Shown piece after piece: positions 1-12,968 of a DNA stretch of 64,000 nt. This stretch comes from Rhea pennata (lineage: Eukaryota; Chordata; Aves; Rheiformes; Rheidae), in assembly GCF_028389875.1 (NCBI RefSeq), contig NC_084666.1, forward strand, positions 32,582,308 through 32,646,307, given 5' to 3'. The notes beneath the pieces are model-generated. The model saw nothing but the letters and a program-made list of their open reading frames with translations. It was not told the DNA's origin and made no database searches. The first letter of the stretch is position 1; the number at the start of each line of letters is the position of its first letter. Both the position numbers and the translations under genes were made by a program.

Positions 1-3000
1 CATAAAAATCAGTCTGATATGAGCAGGAGAAGAGAGTTTGATGAGGAGTCTTTGGAGAGTTTTAGTAGCATGCCTGATCCAGTAGACCCAACTACTGTGA
101 CAAAAACATTTAAATCTAGAAAAGCATCAGCACAAGCAAGCTTGGCATCAAGAGATAAAACACCTAAATCGAAGAGTAAGAGGAAGAGTTCTTCTCAACT
201 AAAAGGCAGAATTAAAAGTACTGGTAGGTTGTAAAGTAATTTTAGATACTGGGGCAAGCTCAACTTTAATAACAATTTTTGTTCTAGAGAATTTACTCTC
301 CATAAATGATACCTTTAACTTTTATTTCAAGAACTCTTCGTTGAAGTGTGAATTCATTTTACATAACAAAGGTACGCAATTTTTTTTGAGTATTAGTTTT
401 CAAAAAAAAAAAAGTAAATGATTTGGGCATCACAATTGAACACACAGTGGATGTAGATATATTAAGACAGCGAACAAACTGCCAAGAGAATCTTTTCATT
501 GTGTCTTCATTTTGAAATTTGATGACTTACTGAAGGATATGCTTCAGTGAAATACAGAATTAGCCTAATATAGTGACCCTCTGGGGAGAGAGGGACAGGA
601 CTAGCTAGCATGCATGATACTGTTGCGGTCAATTAAGATTTAATGATGCCATAAAGCATCAGTGTGCAGAGGAAGATTTCTGGCTAGGAAACATCCATTG
701 GTGTTTTGCATCTTTGAAGTGGCCCCTGAACCCTAACCCTAACCCTTCCCCTCTCCTATAAGGTTATGAAAGTGCAAGCGCTTCTAGTATGTGTGAACCC
801 TGCAAAAGCAATAAAAGCAGACACTCTGAAGAGGTTGTTCACGCAAAGGTGTTCAGCAAAAGAAATCGAGAACAGTTGGAAAAAATAATTAAATACAGTA
901 GATCTACTGAAATGTCTTCAGGTATTTTTTTTTTTTTTTTTTTGAATTTCAGTAATTATTTTTTGTTATGTGGATTTCTTTGTGTAAAGGACCTCTGTAC
1001 TTAGTTGCCAGTATACTATTTAAAAGTAGTGTATTATGACAAGACAGAACACATTTGAGTGTGCAGGTTTTAATTTCTAAGGATGCTATAAACGTTAAAA
1101 ACTGATGATTGGCTGTTAATGGCTGTTTGGTGTTTTCTATAGATTAGATACTTGATTAAAATAATTAAAAACTGGAACTGTTACAGTATAACAAAGAACA
1201 ACCTAGTCCGATCTCACTTGTTGTCCTTTTCCATAAATCGATGAACTGTGCAACAAATCAAACTTTGTTTAGCATTTACTGCTATGTAATTCTAGCATTT
1301 AAACTACATCTTGTACTGCATGCATGTTTTCTTTCTATTCACACTTAAAGGAGCTCTGTTAAATAACACTCAAGTTAAACCTTATCACATAGAAAACCCT
1401 TATGTTTTTACCATCTGCACTGCTTCTTCTTGCATCTAGATCATAAAACAGTCTTTTCATTAGGTTTTGCCAGTACCTTTTTATTTGAAAGATGCAGATA
1501 ATTTAGTCATCATAGCATGATGTAAAGCTGCATTTACTGATGTACATGTCAAACTTCTGCCGTTTAAGTTCTCACAATAAGCAGTTTTGTCATTTGGATG
1601 ATTAAGCAGTCTTCCTCCTGCTGTTTTGTATAGACCCTGTCTTTATTTCTGGTGCGCGTTTTTGTGTTTATCACTGTCTATCCCCACTTTCCTACAGCGC
1701 ATGCTAGGAGAATTCTGCAGCAGTCTAACAGAAATGCATGCATTGAAGCGCCAGGTAATGCATTCACTGCTTAGCTTCAACAGTGTCCTATTATTTACTT
1801 TCTTTTCCCTCTTAGCTTTAGTCCTGTAACTCAGAATGTGTTTCAGGAGTCCAGTGAACTAGTGTACCACATACTAATAGTTCTATTGCAGTACTTTGTA
1901 AATAAGGCAAGAAAAGTTATTTGTATTGTTGCGTATAATGCAGATTACAAACTGCTTTGAACTGCAGTTGTGGAAAACATGTTGATTATATTCCTTGTTA
2001 ATTGAAATAAATAGAAGACAAACAGGTTGACTGTATGTCAAAATAAAACTAATTTCAGTAGGCTCTTTAGGGATATTTAAAAGCTAATGTTACATTTTAG
2101 TAATTGTGGCAAGGGGAGTGATTTTTGATAGCTTTTTGTAGGTTGGAAAAGCCTTCTTCAGTTTAAAAATTTTGCTGAACTACTTAACTGCAGATAATGA
2201 AATTGCAAAGTAACTTTTGCTGTATTGCTTATAACTTCATTACCTTGAATACTAACAAATATGCTTCCATTAAGCTAAGCTGACTTTTTCAAATTTAACT
2301 TTTCCATTCAACACTATCCAAAGTGTATACGTAATAATTAAACTGTTTTGACATGGTCATAATTCTTAATTTTCAAAGGGAAGGAGACTGTTACTAAGCA
2401 TCGTGTTGTCCCTGTACATAACATAAGGAGCTTAAGAGTAACAGGCTTTGTGTGCCTCGGAAGTGATTTGTATTAGATATGTGAGAATGTAGACATATGC
2501 TTGTAGAGGGTGTTGTGTGTGACGGAGTGGCTTTCTTGAATTCTGTCTAGAGTGCTCCTTTTTCATTTTGCTTGTTTTGCAAAAGTATGAAATGTAGTGT
2601 ATAGACTTGAGACCTTTGGCCATCTTGTCTGAAACGTTCAGTGTTCATGAATGCTGATTTTCTACTCTGAAAACAACATTCTGAAGTATACAGTATTCTC
2701 TTTAATAAATAATTAAAGATGCCTTTCAGAACTGCAAGCATTTGTATAAGTTGCTTTTTTCTTAATGTTTTTTTATTTGTATAAAGAATTACTTAAGTAT
2801 GTTTAAATTTTTGTTGCGTTCAGGAAATAAGTAAATATTAAAACTGCAGCTATATAATAGAATCCAGACTAACTGAGGTTCAATTTGCATATGTAATAGG
2901 CAGTTCTTTTTCAGCTAGGTGTATGTTAAGGACTTAAATATTCACTGATTTCTTTCCTTTTACTGCAGAAACTGGTAGTGATCTTTCTATGTTTGAAGCT

Positions 3001-6000
3001 TTGCGGGACACAATTTATTCTGAAGTAGCTACTCTGATTTCTCAAAATGAGTCTCGTCCTCATTTTCTCATTGAACTTTTCCATGAGCTTCAGCTGCTAA
3101 ATACAGATTACCTGAGACAGAGGGCACTGTATGCTTTGCAGGTATGTGCAAAAATTAGAATCTTCTGTATGAATCAAACAAATCTTAGATTCTTTTTTAC
3201 AGTGTAGATTTACAATCTTTTCCAGGATATAGTGACTAGGCATTTATCTGAGACTCGTGAAAAACGGAAATGCGCAAAATCACTGAATTCTGCTACATGG
3301 ATGGCATCAAATTCTGAACTCACTCCCAGTGAAAGCCTTGCTTCTACAGATGATGTAAGTTCTTATTTCAAGTTCAGAAACTAATTTACTATGTCAGCTT
3401 CTATCTTTTAGTTTATATGCATGCTTTTTCACTGGACTACGCACAGTAGTGATCGAAATCCATATCAGCTTACAGAGACCTCTGAAAGCATATAAGAGCA
3501 TCTTCCAAAGTAATTAAGTGGTACAGGATTTTTTACATTAGAAATCGGTGTTTTAGGAACAGACCTTGAAAAATAGTATGAAGGGAGTAAATCTAAAACT
3601 GTTATTCCAAAAGGCCTAAATCTTCCTGTAAGGAAGGTCAGGGCATGTACTCATCAGCCAAATTCCCAAGGAATTCTTGCTGTTTTTCATTTAAGAGATC
3701 ACTGTGCCTCTGCACAGTTTTGTATGTATTTATAGTTGAACTACTTGAAAAAAAAATGATAGAATCACCTAATTGGCTTATATTCTGAAAGTAAGGTTGT
3801 TCCACACACAAACCACAATATGTGGCTGAACAGAATTGTTGGCTTGTTGACATCTCTGTGAGAGAATGATACATTCCTGCCTTATATGCCATTGTTTGGG
3901 GTTTTTTAGGAAACATTTGAGAAAAACATACCTACAGGAGCGTGTCAAGATTGTGAACAAAATGATGCAGACAATGGGAGTACCATGTCTACATCTTCTA
4001 ATTTTGAACCTTTTGCCACTGATGACCTTGGTAAGAATGATGTAATCTATAATACTGTACGTATTACTCCCTCGCTTGCTCTCCTGAAATATCAGCAACT
4101 GACTACACTTAAATAGTATGCTAGGCTTTGATTTCAGTGTGTGACCACGTGTTCTGTAATATAACACTTTAAGCAATTAGCCACTTGTGCAACACTTTGA
4201 CTTGGTCAAGGTGTATAATAAACAGAATTCTAGTTGAGTTATAATGTTTTAAATTTCAAAACCTGTGGCTATGAATTCATTGTTGTTATTGTTTATTTGT
4301 CTTACTCATTTTGAAATTTTTATTTAGATTAAAAGATGTTTTTATTCTAAATATAGGCAACACAGTGATTCACTTAGATCAAGCTTTGGCTAGGATGAGG
4401 GAATATGAGCGTATGAAAATTGAAGCTGAAAGTACCCTTGACTCTGAGGGCTGCTCTAGTAATTTTCAGGGTGCTTCTGCTGCTAAATTAGAAGGTATGC
4501 ACGTATATACATATTTTGCGTAGTTTTAGAAAATAATCAGTCTAAATATCAAGAATCATATAGTTGGCTGACTTGCTATCCTCTTCATTTATGTTGAAAA
4601 CTTAGCAAAGTTTCATAGGATCTTTACACAATGAAGTAAATGTTTTAAAAAGAAAAAAAATCATATTTTGAAATTAATGTTTCTTTAATAGTAATGTTAA
4701 ATGACCTAAATTTGTTTCCCTGCCTCCTTCTCGCACAAGGTCCAAATACCGGTGAAAATGTCTGTGGGCCACAGTCAAATGAAGTTTCTGCTGTTCCATG
4801 TCCTCGTATAGATACTCAGCAGCTTGACCGGCAAATTAAAGCAATTATGAAAGAGGTCATTCCTTTTCTGAAGGTAAGAACTCTTTTCAATAGCATATTA
4901 ACTAGGAGAATAAGAGGAGAACATACATCCTTGCATAGAAAAATGCTTATACTGAAATAATGGGAAAAGCAATAGCTTTTTCATATTGGAGGTGTTTTAA
5001 GTAGCTTTCAAATTTATTCTTCATCTAATGTATTCTAAAACAAATTTTTTTTTACTTGTGCTTTTGTGCACCTACATAGATATATTTCTGTCCCTGAAAG
5101 GTAGGACCAAACTACTGGATTTGATTTTTTGATGAGCCTGTAAATAAAAAAATACGCACTCTACAAACTAAGCCTTTATTCTTATGATGTCCATACAATC
5201 AAATATCTTTCAGGTTCTCATTTTATTCAAAATGATAACTCACATTTTAGCTACAGTTGCCATATATGTTAAATTGCAAATATTGCTGAGGATGTAGTAA
5301 GGGTTAAAATTCCAGAAGCAAAAGGATTTAATAGGAGAAAGAAGTAGTGCATCTAGATTACTTAGGGTTAATGAGTGTAGACTTCGTGAAGCATAGAGAC
5401 ATCTTTGTTTGGAGCTGACCAAGTCAAACAAAAATATTTGAAAATGCTAATGAATGTACTTCTGAAATATTTGCTTCCCTTTAGCAAGGACGCCTGAGGT
5501 AATTTTAATGAGAACTGTTACTTACTATGTAATTTGAGATATTTTTGAAGAATCGCTCAGTAAGTTGTTTATTTCTAGCATTATTTTTTTCCTACTTAAA
5601 AAGTATCTAAGGCAGATGTGAGTTTGTGAAATTATGTGAATGAGGTGAGAAATGCAATTTTTATTGGAGGAGAAATATTCACACCTCATATTCTATGCAT
5701 GATTAAAGAAGAAAAAAGGTCAAGTTGTAAGATGTTTTAAGTCATCTCCCTGTACTCTTTCATAGCCAGTATATAAGCTTAGGCTTGTCTAACAAGGTAT
5801 TTGGTTGACGCTTTCGAACGCTCCATGTATTATTGACATGCCACAGTTTTGGTGTCTGAAGACTTGCCATTTGCTTGCAATTCTGAAAAACTTTAGATAT
5901 CGTAGTGTATTTGGTAGTACACTTGAATACACAGCTGCAGCACATGAAGATTCTTAGTTTGTCCAGATATTAAAAGATGGCATGTACTAATGTATTAGAA

Positions 6001-9000
6001 AAGCGAGACAAAGCTTTGTGTGCCTTGGAGAATCAGTAATTAAATATGTGTATCTGCCATAAATGTGTTCTGTAAGTTTGTTTCATGAGGTGAGTTAGAA
6101 CTCAAGTGAGTTGTTTCTGGGGTGTTTTTCCTTCAGTGCATAGGTGGTGATTTTTTTTTTTTTAATAAATGCCTTCCAATATTTGAGATAACAGCTAATA
6201 TTTTTTTTTAAGTGGTAACTGGTTAAATCTAGTCTGTAATATTTGTTTAGGAACACATGGATGAAATATGCTCTTCTCAATTACTGACATCAGTAAGACG
6301 TATGGTCTTGACTCTTACACAACAAAACGATGAAAGTAAAGAATTTGTCAAGTTCTTTCACAAGCAACTTGGCAGTATACTGCAGGTTAGTATTTTTTTT
6401 TTTTTTCAGTGTTGTTTTTTGCAACACTATTATAGTTTGGATTATTGGCAACAGGCAAGTTAGCTTCCCCTAACCTGTATTTTACAACTTCAATACGATA
6501 GCTACTTTTCTCCTTTAGTGTTGGTGCTGTGTAATGAGCATTACCTTGTTTCCCTTAGTCAAAGGTTTACCATCCACAGAACGTTTTTTCCATTGCTGTA
6601 ATGAGATGTATTTAAAAATACTGAGTTCACATAATGTATGTGTTGTTCCTTGGAAGCAGACATGTTTGCACATTTTTAAAAAATTTAACTAGTTTGAGGA
6701 AATGTTCTGCTATTTACTTCAGGCAGACCTCTGTCTGGTGATAGTCTTTGTGGACATCTTGTGCAAGTTACTAAAAACAGGTTACTATTTTTGGATAGGA
6801 ATGTGGAGTTTAAATCATTAATCTGTAAGTTCTTTCATGACTACAGATTCTATTTAAAAAATGTTTAAGACACAACACTGTTTAAAAAAAAAAGAAAATC
6901 TTTATACATTGCTCTTTATTATATACTTTAATCCTGAGATTTATTAGGAATACGACAAGTACTTGGTCTTTGAACTTCTGGAGCCCTTTCCAAAAGCTAA
7001 AGAATTATTTCTCTTTGCAGGATTCACTGGCAAAATTTGCTGGTAGAAAATTAAAAGATTGTGGGGAGGATCTTCTTGTGGAGATCTCTGAAGTGTTATT
7101 TAATGAATTAGCTTTTTTTAAACTGATGCAAGACCTTGACAACAACAGTATTTCTGTAAAGCAGAGGTGTAAAAGAAAAATGGAAACAACTGAAGTCATA
7201 CAGTCTAATGCTAAAGAGGTTTGTTCAATTATACTTTCTGAAAATTTAGTTCTTCTGAATTTCCTAAATATGCCTTAAATTTTAATTACTTCATTTTATA
7301 CATTTTTTTTCACCATACACAGTTAGCGATTAGTACTATGCCTGTGTTATAGTATTTTGATTGTGTAGAAACATGAACTGGTTTTCCTCAACAGCTGTGG
7401 TGTCCTTTATTTTTAAAGATGTCTATTTGCATGTTTTCTGTCTATATTTCAGAAGAAATGTGTTTTAATGGTTGTATAGTCAATTGGAACAGTCAGTTGA
7501 CAAAATAATGTTAATATTTGGAGCTATTGAGTAGTCAGAATATTTAAATTGACATATTGAGTGCATTATTTTGTCATGCCCCCTGAGTACATCACCTCTC
7601 CAGCTGAGCCTACATCTTCTTTCGATGGTCTTTTACGACCCATCTTGTTCGTAAGACTTCATTCTAATTAGTTAGTCACTGAAGAGTTGGTTGGTTGTGA
7701 TGCGTAGGAAGTATGACTTCAATGCATTTGAGTGTAAAATACATACTCTTAAGTAGGATTTGAGACTATAGTACATATTCTGTTCTTAGAATGTAATTTT
7801 TTTGATTGGTCTTAGCACTTTAAAGGTGTTGTATCATCATCTTTAATTGCAGTACTGCAGTGTTTTAGGAATGTGGCTTTTTAGGTATAGTTTAAAAAGA
7901 AGTGCCAAACAGATGTTCATTTAATACTAAATCATACACAGTCATGAAGTATGCTGCTTCTTGTGAAGTATAAGTGTGACCTCAGTATCTTTTCAGCTTT
8001 TTTTTAAAAAAACAAAACAACAACAACAAAAAAAAAGAACACAAATACCAAGAAAGAACTCAACTTCTTTATGAACTTCATTTGTCTGGCACAGAACTGA
8101 AGTACTGTATGTAGTTTTAAGTCTATCATCAGCTAAACTTCAGGATACGTCAACTTAGATATACCAGTAATATGGGTAATGTGAGATGAGACTCTGGAGT
8201 GTCTTGTAAAGAGATCAAAGAAATAGTGTGAATCTGGAAGGGCTTGGACTTAACTTCACTCCTATTAAATCTGGAGCAGCTCCTTGTATCTCAGTTTCAT
8301 AAGGGATCATTTATACAAAACCCTGAGAATGCTTGGAGCCAGCGTAGATCTGGCAGTTCATCTCATTGCCTGAAAGAGAGAGAATTAGGGTCAAGGTCAG
8401 TGTTTGCATTGTTGCAGTGAAAATTTCAGTCAGATTTGGAAGCGTCAGAGATGAGATAGAGCTGGTAGGTCCTGCTTATTTTGTACAGACCCGTACAAAT
8501 GTCCCTACTTGATCTTCTCACAGCTTTCAGAACTGGGACCCTGACACAGGCACATCTGATCTTGCTTTATGTTGCAGCTGCTTTGAAGCCAGTGAACTAA
8601 CTACTTTGGGATTTGACATAGAAAAACACAGCTCATCATGTTGAAGAGAGCTGGCATTTTGAATTCTGTATGTTTAGTATAATCCAACCACAGGCTGGAG
8701 AAATACCCCATGCAAATGTGACTTCTTTAAATAGAAAAGACTAGCAGTTCTTAATATTTTACAACGCTGAAGTTGTGAAGATGTCTGTGTAAAGCTCTCT
8801 CATGTTATCAAAATTCCTGTAGATTACTGCAGACTTGAGATAGCAATTCTACTTAAAATAGGCGTTTCAGGCAGCCTTTCATGAACAGTCAGTTTGGTTC
8901 AGTATTTCAAAGTTATTTTAGTTTAGAATTGAAGACAGTTTGTGTTTCTTTTAGGCAAAAAATGGTCTCCAGGTGGATGTTTGTTCATCTGCTGAAGATG

Positions 9001-12000
9001 TCGATGAGGACAAAGTATGTTTATGCTTCTTAACTGTCTCTATTCCTCAAATAATTTCACCGATCTGTTATTCCTGCTTTTTTTATCATATAAATCTAGT
9101 ATCCCTAAGCAGCTCATTTTTTAGTATTTATAATTTTTTTTTGTTGTTTATTCCAGTTTAATACTGCAAAGCTGCTGCCTGTGAAAAGTTTGCATTTTTT
9201 CTTTTTAAAAAACAAGTCATCATCTCTCAGGAAGCACATTCAGATCAGCAAAAATAGTATTGAATTCAAGACTTTTCTACTTATTGTTGATGACCTGAAT
9301 GTGGAATGAGCTTTGCTTTAGGAGTGATTAATTAAAAAGGACAAATTTTGTTGAATGTTGTGTAACTAGAGTGGAATACTTGTTTGTTCTGAATGTTTAT
9401 TATTGGGTTTGTTCTCAGGCCATCCTCTGTAGTTTCAGCTCAAAGCACTGAAAGTGTAGTGACTCCTTGAATTAAACAGTAAGGACAGTCAAGTTCTGTA
9501 AATAGAGAGCTAGTACTTAACTACTTTTGGTTATGTTTTATTTAATGTTATGGAATAAATTGTTATTTCTTTTAAAGATGAGACAGATGTTTGGAGTTGG
9601 GGCACATGATGTTGAGGTGCTGAGCATCAAAGACTATGCGTTCTGAATATTAGATATTAGGAACTAAAATATCTTCCTTTTCTCTTTAAGTTCATTTTGA
9701 AAATTGCTGAAACATCATTGTGTTCAAGGGGAAGGGTGATGTGAAGTGGTGTACTTTTTTGCTGTTCAGCTTTCTCCAACCAAGGGGAAGATGCAGCTGA
9801 TGTTTTAACTATAATGTTGAGTGCTTTCCTAAATGGACATAGTATGAGTTCTTGGTTCCTTCTTGGGCCTCTGTCATTCTCTTTGGAAGGAAAAGAAGTG
9901 CAAATCTGCATATCAATTGTTACAATTCCTTTAGTATGGAAGACTTCTGCAAGAAGATCTGGTGTTAAACTCAGGGCTTTACTTGGGGTTCATACCGACT
10001 GAGCAGAATTTTCTCACTCAATGTGTTTAGCAAGTCAGTCAAACTGCTGAGTAGCTATTGCCAAAGAAGTTACAAGTGATTGGGAATATTCCTAATTTGT
10101 ATCAGAGGTCATTTAAGAGTGGCAATAAAATCACTAGAAAGTAATAATGCAAGTGCTAATTTATTCCTGTTGATAATGACAAGAAAGAAGTTTTAAAGCT
10201 AGCATGCTGATGCTTGCTTTGCGTAATGTAAGCCCTTTCAGACAATGAAATACTCATTCGTGATGCACTTGATAGTTGTGTCTGAACAGTTCATGATCTC
10301 TGATAGCTGGTTCTGTTGCTCTATTTCAGGAGTAGCTTTGTCACGTTCCTTCAATAGCCTTATGTTTCCTTCTTAAACATGAGTTGCTAGTATGTAGATT
10401 TCCGATTTTGAGAAACAAAAGTGACTCTTTGAGGTAGGAGCTCTAACTTAATCTTTAGAAAAACAAACACAAAATTGCACTGTATTCCTTGCTTTCTTAG
10501 GACAAGGATGAGACCCAAACTATTAAACCAGTACAGGACCCAGAAATATATGACGGTAATGAAGTTTCTGAAAATACTAGATCTGATGCTTCTGATCAAG
10601 ATGAAGATGAGGAAAGTGAAAGAGGTCCAGTGTCAATAAGTAAGCTCTTTTTCTAGCTTGTTACTTAAAACTTTCACTGTAGTTTTGACCAACTACTTTT
10701 ATAACAGAACTTACTTGAAGTACAGTTGTGTAGTACTTCCTCACAAATTTTCTGGTTGGTTCTTCTCCAGTGAAAACTTTTTTCAAGTAATATGCCTCCT
10801 AGCAGCTTGTTAAGGCTTACATATTACAATTAGAGGAGCTTTTTCTTTCTTTGTAATCAGTAGATCTGTAGAAGATTATATGGGAATCAGATTCATGGTT
10901 AGTTACATATCCTGTCTCAGCTAAGTCAGATTTCTCAAGTTTTGAACTAATTGATTTGGAAGCTGCTGAAATTTCTGCAGTTCTTCAGTTAAATGCTGAT
11001 CTTTGAATATGTTTTTACCTAAACTAATGTACTTCTGTAATTCTTTTTGTCTTATTTGTCTTCTCACAACGACTATTCCTGGCTTAGTTTTCTCTTATAT
11101 TTACATTCTTCACACAGACTTGTTTAATAACCTGGCTGTTTCATGCCACCACACTGGTAGTAATTGGTTCCACCACAGAGTAATATGGTACATGTGGAGA
11201 AAAGGATCCATGAAAGTAAATTGTCATCACCTTATTTTCAAAGAAAGTTTTCAAGTAAGAGTCATAACTGATCACTGCAATGACTTCTTAGATACTTTCT
11301 TCCAAAAGGGTTTTGATTTTGCAGCTTGACTCTTATTCTGTCAGATGCATTAGGAAGAGTTCTTAGAAAAATCCAACAAATTGCGACAGTATGTAAATAT
11401 AATCTTAAGATTTTTTTATACCAATTTACTTCAGGTTTATCAAAAGCAGAAACACAAGCTCTGACTAATTATGGAAGTGGAGAAGATGAGAACGAAGATG
11501 AAGAAATAGAATTTGAAGAAGGACCTGTTGATGTGCAGACATCGCTACAAGCCAGTAGTGAAGCTGCAACTGAAAACCAGCAGGTATCACCAAAGTTTTA
11601 AACACAGGAAGAAAAACAAGCCAGTGCATAAGTTTACATAATTTACCTTTTAGACAAATATTTGTATATAATATTGCAGTTTTTCTTGTTACACTGTTTT
11701 CAGGCTAACAAATATACAGAAAGGATACAAGAAATTGTAGGATGGCAATAACTGCTATAAAATAAAACTTCTTCTGTTCATTCCTCACCTGAATTTATTA
11801 TTGGTAATAAATTATAATAAATAATAATTATAATTATAATATAATAAATATTATTGGTAGGTAATGCAGTAAGGTTGGAAGGGACCTCTGGAGATCATCC
11901 AGTCCAACCTCCCTGCTCAGCAGGGTCACCTAGAGCATGGTAGACAGGGTTGCGTCCAGGTGGGCCTTGAATATCTCTGGAGAAGGAGACTCCACAACCT

Positions 12001-12936
12001 CTCTGGGCAACCTGGTCCAGTGCTCCGTCACTCTCACAGGGAAGAAATTCCCCCTCACGGTCAGGCGGAACTGCCTGTGCTTCAGTTTCTGCCCTTTGCT
12101 TCTTGTCCTGTCACAGGGGACAACTGAAAAGAGTTTGTCCCGTCCCCTTGACACCTTCCCTTCAGGTACTTATCCACACTGATAAGATCCCCCCTCAGTC
12201 TTCTCTTCCCCAGGCTGAAGAGGCCCAGCTCTCGCAGCTGTTCCTCATAGGGCAGATGCTCCGGCCCTCTGATCATCTTTGTCGCCCTATGCTGGACTCT
12301 CTCTAGTAGCTCCGTATCTCTCTTGTAGTGGGGATAATAAACTAATGTTGCTGTTTGGCTACAATTATTGTTTGTTTTTAGAAAGTTTCTGCTATAACCT
12401 CTGTTCTCTAAAGTTGATAGAGGAAAAAAGACTAAGTAGAGTATGATAGATACTTTACAAAATTTTTTCTTGGGTGTTTAATTACACCATTCACTTCCCC
12501 CCCCCTTCCAAAATGTATATTTGCTATTAGGTAAATCGTTAAAAAGCTGCAGCAGAAAAGATGATAAACTTTCAATAAAACATCAACAAGAAAACATTCT
12601 TTCTTTTTGCTTGTAGATATGAAATTCTAATTGGGCTTTCTTTTGCAGAAGCCTTTCACTCTTATATTCCGTATTCCAGCATGTCTTTGATATGTCTTTA
12701 TCAGTATATGTAATACATTTTTCTAGAACTGTGGTGAAATGTTATTCATTATTATTGCCACTTCATTATTAGTTTCCTTAGAAGTTCTTAGGTGTGTGTG
12801 ACATGGTCTTGGAGACTTATTTACTGGAGAGCAAATTGATTTCAGGACTCTCTTGAAATTCTGATTTACTCAAAAGTTATTAACATTTAAGCAAGAATGT
12901 AATTGGAGTATTTCACGCTTTAAAGGCAAAAGCAAT

Positions 12937-12968
<32 letters not shown>

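Noticed and set aside
3638-4176. Minus-strand frames of 92 and 132 codons in PCM1
   Set aside because: They run across PCM1 exon 5 and its introns in antisense, with no motif or splice support.
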